This document shows, one piece after another, positions 1-11,639 of a stretch of DNA of 64,000 bases. The stretch is from Anaeramoeba flamelloides. Lineage: Eukaryota; Metamonada; Anaeramoebidae. The first letter of the stretch is position 1; every line of letters begins with the position of its first letter. The stretch lies in NCBI GenBank assembly GCA_027625915.1, contig JANTQA010000030.1, positions 1,426,001 to 1,490,000 on the forward strand, written 5' to 3'. A program made the translations under genes and the position numbers. The notes beneath the pieces were generated by a model. That model did not search any database. It was not told the DNA's origin and saw only the letters and a program-made list of their open reading frames with translations.

Positions 1-540
1 TTTAAAAAGTGAAAAATATTTACAAAAAAACATTGAAAAAGTGGAAAAGATAATTTTAAATAAATCAAAATAATTTTTCAAGCAATAAAAATTTGTCCAA
101 TTGAGGAAAATTACAAATCTATACACATTAATAAACTTTTTTATAGACTAGAAATTTGTAATATGACTGGATTTTTTTTTTTTTTTTTTTTTTTAACATC
201 TTCGATGTTTGGGGAAATCCAAAAGTCACCAAATTTTTGAAAATTAATATCCATTCTTCTAGAATTATTTATAAAAACGAGGAAAAAATAAACCACATAA
301 GAATTTTTGTTTGTAAAAGAAGAAATAAACTCAAAAAGAAATTAGAAGGTCTTGGGTTTTGAAAATATCTCAAAAAAAGAATTAATTTTTTAAACAATCA
401 ATGAAAATATTAATATGGAAATATAAAATTTTTATTCTTAAATCTAAATCTAAATAAATTTAGAAAAAACTTAATAATAAATAATTCTGGATGAAAGGTC
501 AAGAATAATTAAAAATTAATTAGGATAATAATGATATAAA
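1..540 (+). mobile_element. Decayed LINE fragment (3' half of ORF2), cut by window edge
   Basis: This stretch aligns by eye with the decayed LINE at about 8.8-9.3 kb and with the C-terminal half of ORF2 of the LINE at 30-36 kb. Shared landmarks are the 'gaaaaagtggaaaagataat' block near position 36, the 'ccattcttctagaattatttat' type block near 251 (matching the Ser-Pro-Arg-Leu-Ile-Tyr-Lys-Thr stretch of ORF2) and the 'taataataaataattctg' block near 471. No open frame survives, so it is an old truncated copy. Confidence 0.6.
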
Positions 541-981
541 GAAACATTCGTGTTTTAGAGTGACGTGGAGTGTTTAGAGTTTTTTAATTTGAAATAAACA
601 CAAAAATTAACTAAATTTTCATTTTATTTCTCAAAGTAAAAAGAACCTAACGGAATTTTTCTTGAGGTTTTCTATTTTATTGTGAAAATTTATTGATTTT
701 CATAAGGATTTTTAGAGTTTTCTATTTATTTGTGAAGTTTTCTAGGTTTTTTTAGGTTTTCTATTTTATTTGGGTAATCATTATAGATTTTTGTTAGGTT
801 TTTTTTTACTTTTTGTTTTATTTGTTAAATCTATCGATTTTCGTTAGTTTTTTTTTTTTACTTTTTGAAATAAACCGAAAATTTATTAATTTTTTTTTTA
901 TTTCAAAAAGTAAAAAAAACCTAGAACTCTTCACAAATAAATAGAAAACTCAAAAAAAATAATGAAAATCTAGTTATTTTA
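541..981. repeat. Foldback repeats of the AAAAAACCTA family
   Basis: Two imperfect palindromes lie side by side. Each has an arm such as 'gaaataaaccgaaaattta' followed by its reverse complement, flanked by 'aggttttttttact' and 'agtaaaaaaaacct'. Outer arms read 'gagttttctatttatttgtg' and its complement 'cacaaataaatagaaaactc'. The same palindrome recurs near 13.4, 58.2 and 59.4 kb, and a shorter relative near 1.3 and 40.4 kb. It looks like a non-coding foldback or MITE-like family; no target duplication was resolved. Confidence 0.5.
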
Positions 982-983
982 TA

Positions 984-1179
984 CAATCAGTTTCACTTTT
1001 AAGGCACAAACTTTCAACGAAATTTAAGGCACAAAAAAAATCCCAGATTAAGGCACAAAATTCAAATTCTAGTAAAAATAATTTGTAAAAATAAATTACA
1101 AATTTTGTGCCTTAAATTTGAGATTTTTTTGTGTCTTAAAATTCATTGAAAGTTTGTGCCTTAAAAGTGAAACTGACTG
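984..1179. mobile_element. 197-bp foldback MITE, copy 1 (TA target)
   Basis: This is an almost perfect inverted repeat. It begins with a CAGTCAGTTTCACTTTTAAG-type end (one mismatch here), finishes with the complement, and is flanked by TA on both sides. Each ~85-base arm carries the word GGCACAAA or a close variant three times. The loop is the AT-rich 'attctagtaaaaataa' stretch. The TA target points to a Tc1/mariner-mobilised non-autonomous element. Five other full copies and one end fragment lie in this window. Confidence 0.85.
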
Positions 1180-1274
1180 TATATAAACAGAAAACTCAAG
1201 AAAAAATAACAGTACTTATCCAGAATTCAAAAGAATACAGAAAAATCAAAGATTTTACTCATTTTTTTTCAAAT

Positions 1275-1390
1275 TCAAGAAAAGCTAACGTCCGTTTTTT
1301 TTAATTTCATAAATTAAAAAAAAAATTAAAAGTGACATAGAGTGCATAGGTTTTTTTTATTTCTAAAAGTAAAAAAACCCTAAAGCTCAA
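1275..1390. repeat. Short foldback repeat related to the AACCTA family
   Basis: A palindrome-like stretch with 'gctaacgtccgtttttttta' on the left and 'agtaaaaaaaccctaaag' on the right. It resembles the copies near 545-660, 40345-40445 and 59520-59650. It is non-coding and its boundaries are approximate. Confidence 0.4.
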
Positions 1391-1954
1391 AGATGAAATT
1401 TAATCCCCCCTTCAAAATAAAACAAAAAAGAAAAAAATTGGTTTTTTCTTTCTTTCTTTTTTTTTTTTATCGAACTTTTTTATTTCCTAATAACAATTAA
1501 TTTAATAGTAATTATTTTCCTTTACACTTCATTTTAGTTAACTAAAATATTCCTATTCCTATCCCTCTTCCTTGTTTATTAATAAGAAAAAAATAAAACA
1601 AGTTATAAAATAAAAAAAAAAAAAAAAAAATTAAAAAAAAAAAAAATTTTTTCGTTTTAATATTAATTATCAAAAAAGGAGGAGAATTTTAATTATAGGG
1701 CAATATAATCCCCAAATAGTAAAATTAGTTACTTTTAGAAGATATAAACTTTGATCCGATATGAAGTTATAAAAAAAAAATTTCTAATTAAGCTACTTTT
1801 TTCTTTATTTTTTTGAATTAAATGATTAAACAACAATTGAAAAATTTTTCAAAAGTTGAACTATTTCCTGAACTTAAGTTTCTTTTTCAGATGTTATGTA
1901 TTAAAAGTAGTACTAACTGTAAAATGTAAATAAGAAAAAATATTTAATTTTTTT

Positions 1955-2249
1955 CTATTTCTTCCATGGGATGAATCTTCTTTATATTGGGAAGAAGAGT
2001 TACAAAAGTTAAAAATTAAGTAGTTACTTGCTATTACTGTGACAAGTTTAGACAAAAGAATGAGTACTTTGTAAAATAAAATTGAAAAAGTAAAGAAAAA
2101 ATATCAAAACAAATCAGATCAAAAAGAAAAGAAAATACAACAATTAAACAACGATTCTCAAATGAATATTCATTTTCATCTATTAAATTCAATTAAATTA
2201 GCCAATGGTATCATGAATGTGATTTTGGGAGTTATTAATGAAAGATAAG
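1955..2249 (+). pseudogene. Decayed copy of an unknown coiled-coil gene, paralogous to 45.1-45.5 kb
   Basis: Read on the plus strand, the stretch gives Trp-Glu-Glu-Glu-Leu-Gln, then a Lys/Gln-rich helical segment (about 2085-2160), then a hydrophobic tail ending in Val-Ile-Leu-Gly-Val-Ile-Asn-Glu-Arg and a stop. Several in-frame stops interrupt it. The segment at 45130-45452 has the same order: WEEELQ, a Lys-rich middle and a Gly-Phe-Ile-Asn tail, again with stops. Two independently broken copies imply a parental gene elsewhere. The family is not recognised. Confidence 0.4.
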
Positions 2250-2315
2250 CTTGTTTTCTTTTTCTTTTTCTTTTTTTTTTTTTTTTTAATTTTTAACAAT
2301 TGATCCTTATAACTT

Positions 2316-2766
2316 TTGAGCGAAAAATGTTGAACAGAGAAAAATAGTTGGACAACAATTTAAATTTTGAACATTACTGAAAATGATTTTTAATTTCTTT
2401 TGATTGTGAAATAACTAAAGAAAATAACAATAATCTACTTATTAGTATACAATTAATGTAATTCTACTTTTTCAAAACCTTATCTCTTATAATCTAAAGC
2501 AAGTTTAAAAATTACCATTTTCAGAATTAATAATAAACTTGACTAAAACTTGTGTTTTTGTTAAAATAACATGATCTAATTTAGTTATCAACCATTCAAA
2601 TGAGTATTCTACACACACCACAGATTAATGAACTTATAACACATTTAAACCCGTATTTATATAAAAGTCACCTAGTTATCAATAAGATTTGATTTAAAAT
2701 TTTACTAATCTTACCAATTAAAAATATTGTCCAACCATTTTTCTGTGTCGAACATTTTTTTCTCAA
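2316..2766. mobile_element. ~450-bp TIR element, family B, copy 1
   Basis: The ends are inverted repeats of about 50 bases: 'ttgagcgaaaaatgttgaac' at the left and 'gaacatttttttctcaa' at the right, with 'ttggac' and 'gtccaacc' blocks inside. The ~350-base interior matches the copies at 37876-38327 and 58575-59027, but in the opposite orientation. There is no coding potential, so it is a non-autonomous DNA element. The target duplication could not be fixed. Confidence 0.7.
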
Positions 2767-3235
2767 TAGTAAACCCTTTTTAATTTTTTTTTTATCCTTT
2801 TTCTTTTCTTAATTTTGCCTTTTCAACAAATAAATATGGGTATTGTATTTCCCTTAAACAATCCTGAAATCTATGATTTTATTCTTAAATTACCTTTAAT
2901 AAAATATAGTAAAAGGACATTTAGAGTGTAATTAACACTTCTTTCATCAATAATTTTAATAAATAAATAAAAATAAATAACAAAATATTTTTATTCAAAA
3001 GGCCAGTAGAAGACACCAACTTGACAGAAAAAATAAGTAAAGGTACAAACTTAGTAGATTGTATGGAAAGTTTGATTTAATCCACTTTATTTAATTTCAA
3101 ATTACTTCACTTTAATTCAATACTCTTTATTTTCTTAATTTCAGTTCTGTTCGTCAAGAGATAATCAAGAACAAGTTCATCAATTTTTATAATGATTATT
3201 TACCCCCTTTTTATTTTCTCCAAAAACTTAAACAT

Positions 3236-3271
<36 letters not shown>

Positions 3272-3318
3272 ATGAGGCACAAATTAAAAAACAATTTCTA
3301 AAAAATAAAAAGTCTATA
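2767..3318. other. Gap with sequence duplicated (inverted) beside family B copy 3
   Basis: No gene is seen. The part at about 2820-2960, including 'aaatctatgattttat' and 'agtaaaaggacatttagagt', reappears in reverse complement at about 58430-58560, just outside the family B copy there. Either the element is longer than its obvious TIRs or the locus was duplicated with it. A 32-base poly(A) run lies near 3239-3270. Confidence 0.5.
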
Positions 3319-3515
3319 CAGTCAGTTTCACTTTTAAGGCACAAACTTTCAACAAAATTTAAGGCACAATAAAAATCTCAAATTAAAGCACAAAATTCAA
3401 ATTCTAGTAAAAATAAATTGTAAAAAAAAAAATTCCAAATTTTGTACCTTAATTTAAGATTTTTTTGTGCCTTAAATTTCGTTGAAAGTTTGTGCCTTAA
3501 AAGTGAAACTGACTG
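3319..3515. mobile_element. 197-bp foldback MITE, copy 2 (TA target)
   Basis: Starts CAGTCAGTTTCACTTTTAAG and ends with the complement, with TA at 3317-3318 and 3516-3517. It has the same internal layout as the other copies, including three GGCACAAA-type words per arm. It lies about 120 bases beyond the stop codon of the ankyrin-BTB gene. Confidence 0.9.
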
Positions 3516-3633
3516 TAAAATAAAAATGTTAAATATTTAAAATTATGAAATAAATTATTATTTAGGAATTATATATATAACACTCAAAAATTAATAAAAA
3601 TTAACAATATTAATAACTAATTTTATAATTAGA

Positions 3634-6600
3634 TTAAATTTCATTATTCATTAACCAATTTAATGAACAATTAATATTTAGTTGAAAATATTCAATTGCA
3701 TCTCTTAGTTCTTGTTTAATATACAATGGTATCTTTTTCCGATTAATTTTCCCAGTATATAAATACTTTATTAGAATTTTAAAAGAATCCAAGGATAAGC
3801 CAGAATAATCGTTTATCTCTTTAATACCTGGGTTGTTAATATTTAAAAACATTTCTTGATATAATTTACTTCTACATTGTAAAATGAATTTATGGACTTT
3901 AATTGGCTTATTTTTTTTTAGTTTGATAGTAAAATCTTTTGTATCATCATCTTTGTATAATTTTTGTAAAGATAAATTTAACGGAGATATATTTTGAAGC
4001 TTAAACTTTGATAAAATATCATTGAAAATTTTTTTATAATTTGTTAATTTAACATTAGTCCGATTTTTCATCTTTTTATTTTTATTTTTATCCATAAAAT
4101 TAATATTTCTATTATTATTTATTATATTCCTCCTCGTATTATTCATATCTTTATCCATATTCATACCCATATCCTTATTATTATTATTATTGTTATTGTT
4201 ATTATTATTATTATTATTATTTATTTGTATTTTGATTCTTGGATCAATACTTGTATAAATCCAATTTAAAAAATTGAAAATGTCCTCCTTTTTATATTTT
4301 TCTAGAATCGTTTTAATCTCTTGAAATTTTGTTTGTAATCTGAATTCTAAAAATTTTGAGTGTATTTTAATATCTTTGATTTGTTCATCTGTTAATATAG
4401 AATTCTGAAAAAATATATTAAAATCTTGTTGTAAACAATTCCAATTAATTTTTAAAATTTCTTCAATCTTTCTGTAACTTTCATTTTCCTTGCCAAATGA
4501 ATGCTTATATTTTATTAAAGGTGTTTTTTTTTTGTGCTAAATTAATTAAATATAATGTATTTGTGAATTAAAAAAATAAAAAATTAAAAAAATAAAAAAT
4601 TATTAATTAAAAAAATTATTAATTAAAAAAACAACAATCAAATATTTTTTTTAAAATTTGATTGTTAGACCTTTTTTCCCTCTTAATATACTCTTTTTCA
4701 AAAAAAAATTCTATTCAATAAACAGTTGAGTTTTTTTTCAAATAATTAATTATAAAAATTCATTGAAAAAAGAAAATATACTTTCCAATAAATAAAATTT
4801 TAAATAAGTGTGATATATGCATCAAATAATTTCCAAAATTTATTTTGATAAATGATATTTTTTTGTATTCAATTATAATGTTATTCTTTTTTTTTACTTA
4901 TTAAATGATTTAAACAAATACCAAATTAACAATTTATTTAAAAATATGAATTTAATAGTATTTATTCAAAACAAATTGATGAAATTTTACGATTGATAAA
5001 GTTTTGGAGAAAAAATTAATTTTCAGAAAAATTTTTCTTATAAAATTTATGGTAAATCTGCAAAAAAAAAATCATACAAATAACAATTTGAAAAATGATT
5101 TTAATTTTTTGATTTTTTCTACTCAAAAAAAAAAATATCGTTGAAAAAAAAAATGTATTTCAAAGACATTGGGTCATCAGTGTTTGAATATTTTGTAAAA
5201 TTTAACTATTATGTTTTTTTTCATTTATTAAAGCAAGATTAATGTGTGTAAAATAAAAAGTAATTCAAAGATACCAACAACAAAGAAAAATAAGAAAAAA
5301 AAAAAAAAAAAGAATTAATATATAAAAGAGAGAGAAAGGGATAAACAAACATTTTTATGATTAGGATCTGCACCATTTTCTAATAAGAAAATTAATAAAG
5401 CAATATTTGGCTTTTCATTTTTCAATAAAAGATGTAAACAATTTTGGTTCAAATTATTTGTTTGATTAATATTTATGGAGTTTTGAACAAAAAAATTAAA
5501 AACATTAATATTTGAATGTTGACTTTTACATAAAAATAAAAAGGGTGTATGTTGGCTGTTGTCTGGTTGATAAATATTTGAACCATTTTTTAAAAAGAAA
5601 TTAATAAGTTCTAAATCTGGATTGAATTGACAAATGTAATGTAAAATTGTTCTTGAGGAATAATCTTTATAATTAATATCAATACCATTTTGCAGAAAGA
5701 ATTTTAAAATGGGTATCTGTGGATCTTTGGACAGGCAATAAACAAAAAATGCTGTTTGATTTTTATTATCCTTGTGGTTGATATCAAACTGATCAAGATT
5801 TAAAAATAATTCCATTAAGGGTATTGTCAAGAAATTTTGGCAAAGATAAAAGAAAGGAGTTTGAGAGTTATTATCTAAAATATTAATATCAACCTTTTTT
5901 TCATTTATCAAATATTGGAAATTTTCATAGTAAGAATTGTTTAAACATAAAAAATGGAAAGGAGTTTGATTAAAATAATTGTAAATTTCAATATTTGCAT
6001 TATTGTTTAGAAATAATTTGATTAATTCCAAGTCAGGATTTTGTTTACATAACAAATGGAAAGCAGTTTCATTGGCATCATTTTGTTGATTAATTTTGTT
6101 GTACACTTTTAGACAATAATTAATTAATTCAATATTAACATTGGGGTTACTACAAATATAATGAAATGGTGTATTATTATATTGAGAAGTTTGATAAAGA
6201 TTATATCCATGTTTTAAAAACAAGTTGAGAGTTCCAATTGAAATATTAGTGCCTCTGCAAAAATAATGAAAGGAATTTTTATGGAAATAATCAATCAAAA
6301 GCGCATTTGGCCGATCACTTTTATTGATTATATTAAAAAATAAATTTAAATGATCAATTGTAGGATTATTTTGACATAAAAAATGAAATGGTGTTTTATT
6401 TTGGTTGTCTTGTATGTTAATTTTGGCCTTTTTTTGTAAGCACAATTTTAAGATCTCAAGATTAGGGTTCTTTTTTTGGCATATATAATGGAACGAAGTT
6501 TTCCCATGCTTATGCCGTAAATTAATTTTGGCATTTTTAGTAAAACAATACTTTAACATCAACAAATCTAATTGATTATTTTTTGTTAAATAATGGAATG

Positions 6601-8028
6601 GCGTCATATTATTATTGTTTTTTTGATTAATCTTTGCCCCATGTTTGAAGCATAATTTTAATAATTCTAAATTGATTTCCTTATTTTGGCAAATATAATG
6701 AAAGGCGCTATTACCCCCATGAATATCAATCACATTAATGTTGGCATCATTAAGCAAACAATATTGAATCAATTCATTTGTTATCTTATGTTCACATAAA
6801 TAATTAAAGTTTGTTTTTAAAAATTTATCTCTTCCATTCAAATCAATTTTTTTTTTTAAACATTGCTTAATAATTTCAAGATCTAATAAATTTCCCACTC
6901 GGCATAAATATTGGAAATTTGTATTTGATTGTGAGTCAGTAAAATGTAGATTTAAATTGTTCTTTATACATAATTTGATTAATTCTGTCGTTAATTTGTT
7001 CAACTTCCATAAAAAATAAAATGGTGTAATTTGTTGATTATTTTGAAGATTCAAATTTGCACCCTTTTCAATACAATATTTTATTAATTCTGTTTGAGTA
7101 TAATGCTGGCATAATATTAAAAATGGGGTATCTCCATCATCATTCTGTTGATTTAAATTAGCACCCTTGTCAATTAAATATTTGATTAATCGATCATTGG
7201 AATAATGGTATAAACAGATTTGATGTAAAATAGTTTTATTTCTATTGTTACGAATATTAAGGTCACTCCTATATTTAACCATCAATTTAATTAATTCCAA
7301 ATCAGGTGTGGGTGATCTTTTGTTACATAATATATATATCGCAGTGTCTCCATATATATCTTGTTGGTTAATGTTGACCCCTTTTTTTAAAAAAAGTTCA
7401 AACACCTCAATATCACAATGACGTTTCAGGCAAAGATGGTGTAGAATGTTTTTCTTCTCCTTATCAAGATCATTCAGATCAATTCCCTGATGGCTAATGC
7501 ACTGTAAGCTCTGTAAACGATGCTGTGCATTGTTAGAGAAGACTCTTTGAAGTAGATTCCGATTTCGAAAGTTTAAATTGCATTCTTTTTTAATAAACAA
7601 TTCTATCATCTTAAGAGTTGGGTTGGTTAATAATAGTAATTCTAAAAATGTTCTCCCATGTTTGTTTTTGTCCATTAAATTGGCTCCCTTGTCAACCAAA
7701 TATTCAATAATTTTGGAATTTACCTTCGTTTCACAAAAATATTCAAAAATGTTTTTGTTAAATCGATCACATTGATCTAAACGACCCCCTCTTTGAAAAC
7801 ATATTTCTAAGAGTTTGGCAGATGGACTATATAAACAAAGTAATTTAATACCAGTTTTTTTTTTCTTTTTTGAATCTTAATTGTTTAAATGATGTTTTTA
7901 TAATTTATTTATTTGTTTGTTTTTTGAATTATAATTTAATAACAAGAATTTGGAAAATTTAAATATTTTATTGTAACTTTATTTTTATTTATTTTGTTTT
8001 TTTTTATAAAAAAATAAAGTTCCGCCAT
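3634..8028 (-). CDS. Ankyrin-repeat protein with C-terminal BTB/POZ region
   Basis: Likely a scaffold or Cullin-3-type adaptor: ankyrin repeats bind partners and BTB domains mediate dimerisation. My model has exon 1 at 7978-8028 (ATG at 8028), exon 2 at 5351-7864 and exon 3 at 3634-4536, giving 1,155 residues. Exon 2 holds about 24 degenerate ankyrin repeats of 33-36 residues with a recurring 'TPFHYLCQ' helix and 'ELIKLCL' helix. The junction of exons 2 and 3 restores one repeat (GADPNHKN, then KKKTPLIKYKH), so the 814-bp intron is well supported. Exon 3 has a degenerate BTB-like segment (IHSKFLEFRLQ to LNWIYT), an Asn run, then a clearer BTB domain with KDFTIKLKK, VHKFILQCRS and ILIKYLYTGKI. 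The 113-bp first intron and the ATG are weaker: they rest only on matching phase. The architecture resembles ankyrin-BTB families abundant in Anaeramoeba. Confidence 0.8.
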
Positions 8029-8039
8029 GTGTTAGAAAT

Positions 8040-9850
8040 AATGTTATATTTCTAAAAAGAATACAAAAACAACTTTTTTTTCTTAGATCGATAATCCAAA
8101 TGAAGAAATGAATTATAAATTATATTTAGGAAAGAAACTTTTAATTTATTCACAAAGCTGGAGATGAATAAGTCTCTTTAAATAATCGAACCATATCAAT
8201 CAATAACACACTGTAAAGCTTTTTTCTAAAACTTATTGATAAAGGAATCAAAGATTCTTGGGGTATAATTTCAGATTCTCAATTTGTTTTTTTAAAAAAA
8301 AATTAGATACAAGACTATTGGTTCTAAACAACTTTTTGAATTAAGGAAACTTAAAAATGATTGTAAAAAAAAAGATTTTTTTAATTTTATATTTGTATTA
8401 AAAAAAAATGTTTTGATATTATTAGTCATACATTAGTTCACTATTCACTCAAGAAATATATTAAAAATGAAAAAAATCAAAATCAAGTTACAATAATATT
8501 ATAAAAAAGAAGGAATAGAGGTTTCTCAAGGAGATCAATTATCAGCCATTCTTATGAGAATTTATCAGTCATTTTTTAATTGAAACCAAATAAATTATTT
8601 GAGTCGATCATCATGTTCAAATGTTTGCAGATGATTTGGTTTTGATAATGAAATTACCAAAATCATAAATTGAAAAAAAATGAATAATAATCTTTAAAAT
8701 TATCCAAGAATTTGTCAGGAATACAAGTCTTGATAAAACTCTAAAATCAAAATAAATAATCCAAAATTATTTATTTAGGAATTTGGTTAGAAAAAGAAAA
8801 ACATTTTCACAAAAAAAAACTTTGAAAAAGTGGAAAAGATAATTTTAAAAAAATAAAAATGGTTTTTAACTCAATAAATATTTAGTTAATGGGGTAAAAT
8901 TATAAGGTCCATATCTATATATTAGCCAATTATTCTATCGGTTAGTTTTTTTTATTAAACTCAAAAAGATTTTGAATCAATTGATGTTTGTAAAAAAAAA
9001 GATGTAACACAATTTTTAAAAATCAATCCATATTCTCCAAGAATAATTTACAAAACTGAGGCTACCTTGATCAGTCCAGTATCTCAATTTACAAAAGAAG
9101 ATATAAACTCCAAGAAAAAATTAGAAATTCTTGGCGCTTGAAGAGATATCAGAAAAATTTAAAAGTTTTCAAAAAAAGATAAGGAAAATATTAATTGGGA
9201 AATAGAGAACTTGAGATTATTAGAGATAAATCTAAACCAATTTAGAGAAAACCTAATAATAAATAGTTCTGAGGAGAAAAGTCCATGGACAACCCAACAA
9301 TTTCTGAAAAAATCCAATATTACATAGAATTTAACACTTTCTCTTGGTGTAAAAGGATTTATGTTAAATATTAAAGTAGTATTTACTTCACTTCAAATTC
9401 AGATTTTACTCAGGCAAAATAATAAGGAGAATGACTTTTCAAATTGTCGATTAACTTACTCTTTCAATGTTTTACTGTATCAATATTTTTTAGAGAAATA
9501 TAGAAATTAAGCACAATAAAAAAGAAAGAAATTGTTTGTATTTTTAATTCTAAATCAACACCACTTAATAGTGTAAGAAAAACAAGTTCAAAAACTGTTA
9601 GTTATGAATGTTAGTCAGTTTAAAACTGGTGTGACAAAAAAAGATTTACAATTCCTGAAAAAAATTTTCCAATCCAAATCATTATCAAATGGAAAAAAAT
9701 AGTCAATTCTTTTTTGATTGTAATTGTCGTCAAAAGGAAAATTTTTCAAAAGTTTTTTTGCTAATTATTTGGTGATCAAAAAAGATATTTCAAACTTTAA
9801 TTTCAAAAACTTCATTAATACCTATTGCTAAACTCTTGAATCCAATTTCA
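8040..9850 (+). mobile_element. Decayed LINE copy, RT to C-terminal zinc region
   Basis: No long frame remains, but ORF2 landmarks appear in order on the plus strand. They are an 'RTISIN' block near 8190, 'KDSW' near 8255, a 'HTLVHYSLKKYIK' block near 8430-8470 (RT motif A neighbourhood) and the RT active-site string QMFADDLVLIMK near 8620. After these come the TEA-like stretch near 9055 and a 'FDCNC' zinc-knuckle remnant near 9715. Together they match the LINE at 30-36 kb, in the opposite orientation. Many stops and frameshifts show age. Confidence 0.75.
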
Positions 9851-10671
9851 GATGAATAGAAAATACAATAAAACATAAAATACAATTTTACAAATGAATA
9901 CAATTATAAATCTTAAATTTGGTAAATTGAAGATTCTTAAATTTTGGTTTCATTGTTATTTTGAATTCTATTTTGGTTCCAATAACCGATGTATTTTTTG
10001 GAATTCAGTTTTTATTTTAAAATCAACAAAAATTTATATTAACAAAGATTAGAAAATAAGAACTTATACCACTCTTTTATAATTAAAACCGATTTTGGCC
10101 ATTTTTTTCCAGAACGGTAATGTATTTCGATTTAAATTAGGTGACAATTTGTTTGGTAATATAAAAAACTTTTTTTTATAGCTTTTTTTGGGAGTGTATA
10201 GAATTAAAAAACAATTTTTATTCAAAAGTCAATCCTAAAAAGATCAATTTCACATTGTGCAAAGCTTGGATCTTTTTTTGTCTCTCAAAGCTTTTTTTCA
10301 ATAAATTGATCTTTGTCTTTGTTTTTCGAACAATGATCAAAAACCTATAAAAAGATAATATGAGAATAAAGAGAGTAATTTTGATGAAAAATTTTTCGTT
10401 TTTCCATCAATTCGACATTTTTTTCTTCGAATTTCTAATATTTTTGTTTGATCAAATAATTCCATTGAGTGTTATTTAAAACATAATAGTTTCTAAAAGA
10501 TCTTTTGGAACCGATCAAATTATTAGATTAAATTGATCTTTTTTCTGGAAAAATATTATTTGGGGGGTATTTAAAATTTCTTGATTGTAAAATGAAGAAA
10601 TTCTTGAGCAACAACAAGGAACAATTCAGTGGACAGAATGAAAAAAAAGTGTTTATTTATCAAGATCAATA
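9851..10671. other. Gap, no gene resolved
   Basis: AT-rich spacer between the LINE copy and the zinc-finger exon. The short plus-strand ORF at 10591-10674 (MKKFLSNNKEQF..., 27 residues) looks codon-like but cannot be tied to any gene. Downstream exons of the minus-strand zinc-finger gene probably lie here, but I could not place them. Confidence 0.3.
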
Positions 10672-10775
10672 TTAATTGTTTGACTTGATGGTGAAATTGG
10701 TTTTTTTTTTTGTTTTTGTTTTTGTTAATTTTGTAATGTTTTTAAAAAGAAGAAAAAATTTGAAGGAATTATTAC

Positions 10776-11025
10776 CCTTTTTTTGATGGGAGCTGTCAAC
10801 TATTTGAGAGCGAATTAAATAAACAAATTTGTTCTCTTTTAAATCAAAAAAAATTGAAGGTTTGCTTGTGTTATGATAAGGATAACATTCTGAACAGTAA
10901 ATTTTATCTTGTTGATGACAATAAAGGTATGGTTCGTTATTTTTGCATTGATCACATAAGGGACATTCTTCAATTTCCCCAACAACAAAAGGGTAATTTT
11001 GAAGAGATTTTAGATTTGTCAACAT
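10776..11025 (-). CDS. B-box-like zinc-finger protein, first exon
   Basis: An exon of about 83 codons starting MLTNLKSLQNYPF. It has a cysteine-rich block C-x2-C-x2-C... reading CPLCDQCKNNEPYLYC, then IYCSECYPYH. The spacing C-x2-C-x8-C-x7-C-x2-C-x3-H fits a B-box-type zinc finger, a partner-binding fold found in TRIM-like and other eukaryotic regulators. After SSHQKK the frame runs into Lys/Thr low complexity. A GTAATA donor at 10775 suggests that an intron starts there, so the protein continues in unplaced exons below 10.7 kb. An upstream in-frame ATG at 11121 would add 32 residues unlike the rest, and I prefer the ATG at 11025. Confidence 0.5.
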
Positions 11026-11121
11026 CTTAAATGATCTGAATAAAAAAATAAAACATTCAAAAAATGACTGTTGTTTTTTTCTATTTCTACAATAAATTAA
11101 AGGCGAAGTTTCACAGATCAA

Positions 11122-11639
11122 GGAAATAACACTTTCTTGTAAAACGAATTGAAATTTATTTTATGTCAAATAGGGTTTAGGGTTAATAAAGGTTAAAATT
11201 ATTTGAAAGATTATAAATAACTTTTTTCCAAAACTTTTATAAATTTTTCTCAAACTGCTAAAGGTTTACGTATAAAAAAATTTGAAAAATGAAATAAAAA
11301 GTTAATTATTGCTTGACGAACTTTTCAGGCTGTTTTTTTGAAATGAATTATTGTTTTTTCAAAGATTGATCAAGTTTTTTTCGCATTTTTGTAAAAGTTT
11401 AAAAATCCATAACATTTTCTAATAATTTCCCAAAAATTATTTTCGTCGAAAAAAGAAGGAAATATTATTGTCTCTGAGGCTAGTGTACAAAAAAAAAACT
11501 CTTTAAAAATAAAATAACAAAGTATTATAACAACTCAGTATAAAAAATATACTTGATTTCAAAAATATAACACAATAAATATTTTAAACTTGAAAATAAT
11601 TTATTGTTTTGTTTATCAGGTAGATCAGTTATATCATTT
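11122..11639. other. Gap, nothing seen
   Basis: AT-rich spacer. It contains a short 'tagggtttagggttaat' string near 11167 but no gene or clear repeat. Confidence 0.3.

Noticed and set aside
10591-10674. 27-residue plus frame MKKFLSNNKEQF
   Set aside because: Too short, no family and no splice partners. It is kept only as a remark in the gap entry.
11160-11180. Telomere-like 'tttagggttta' string
   Set aside because: Only about two imperfect units, no array, and it lies in the middle of a gene-bearing contig.
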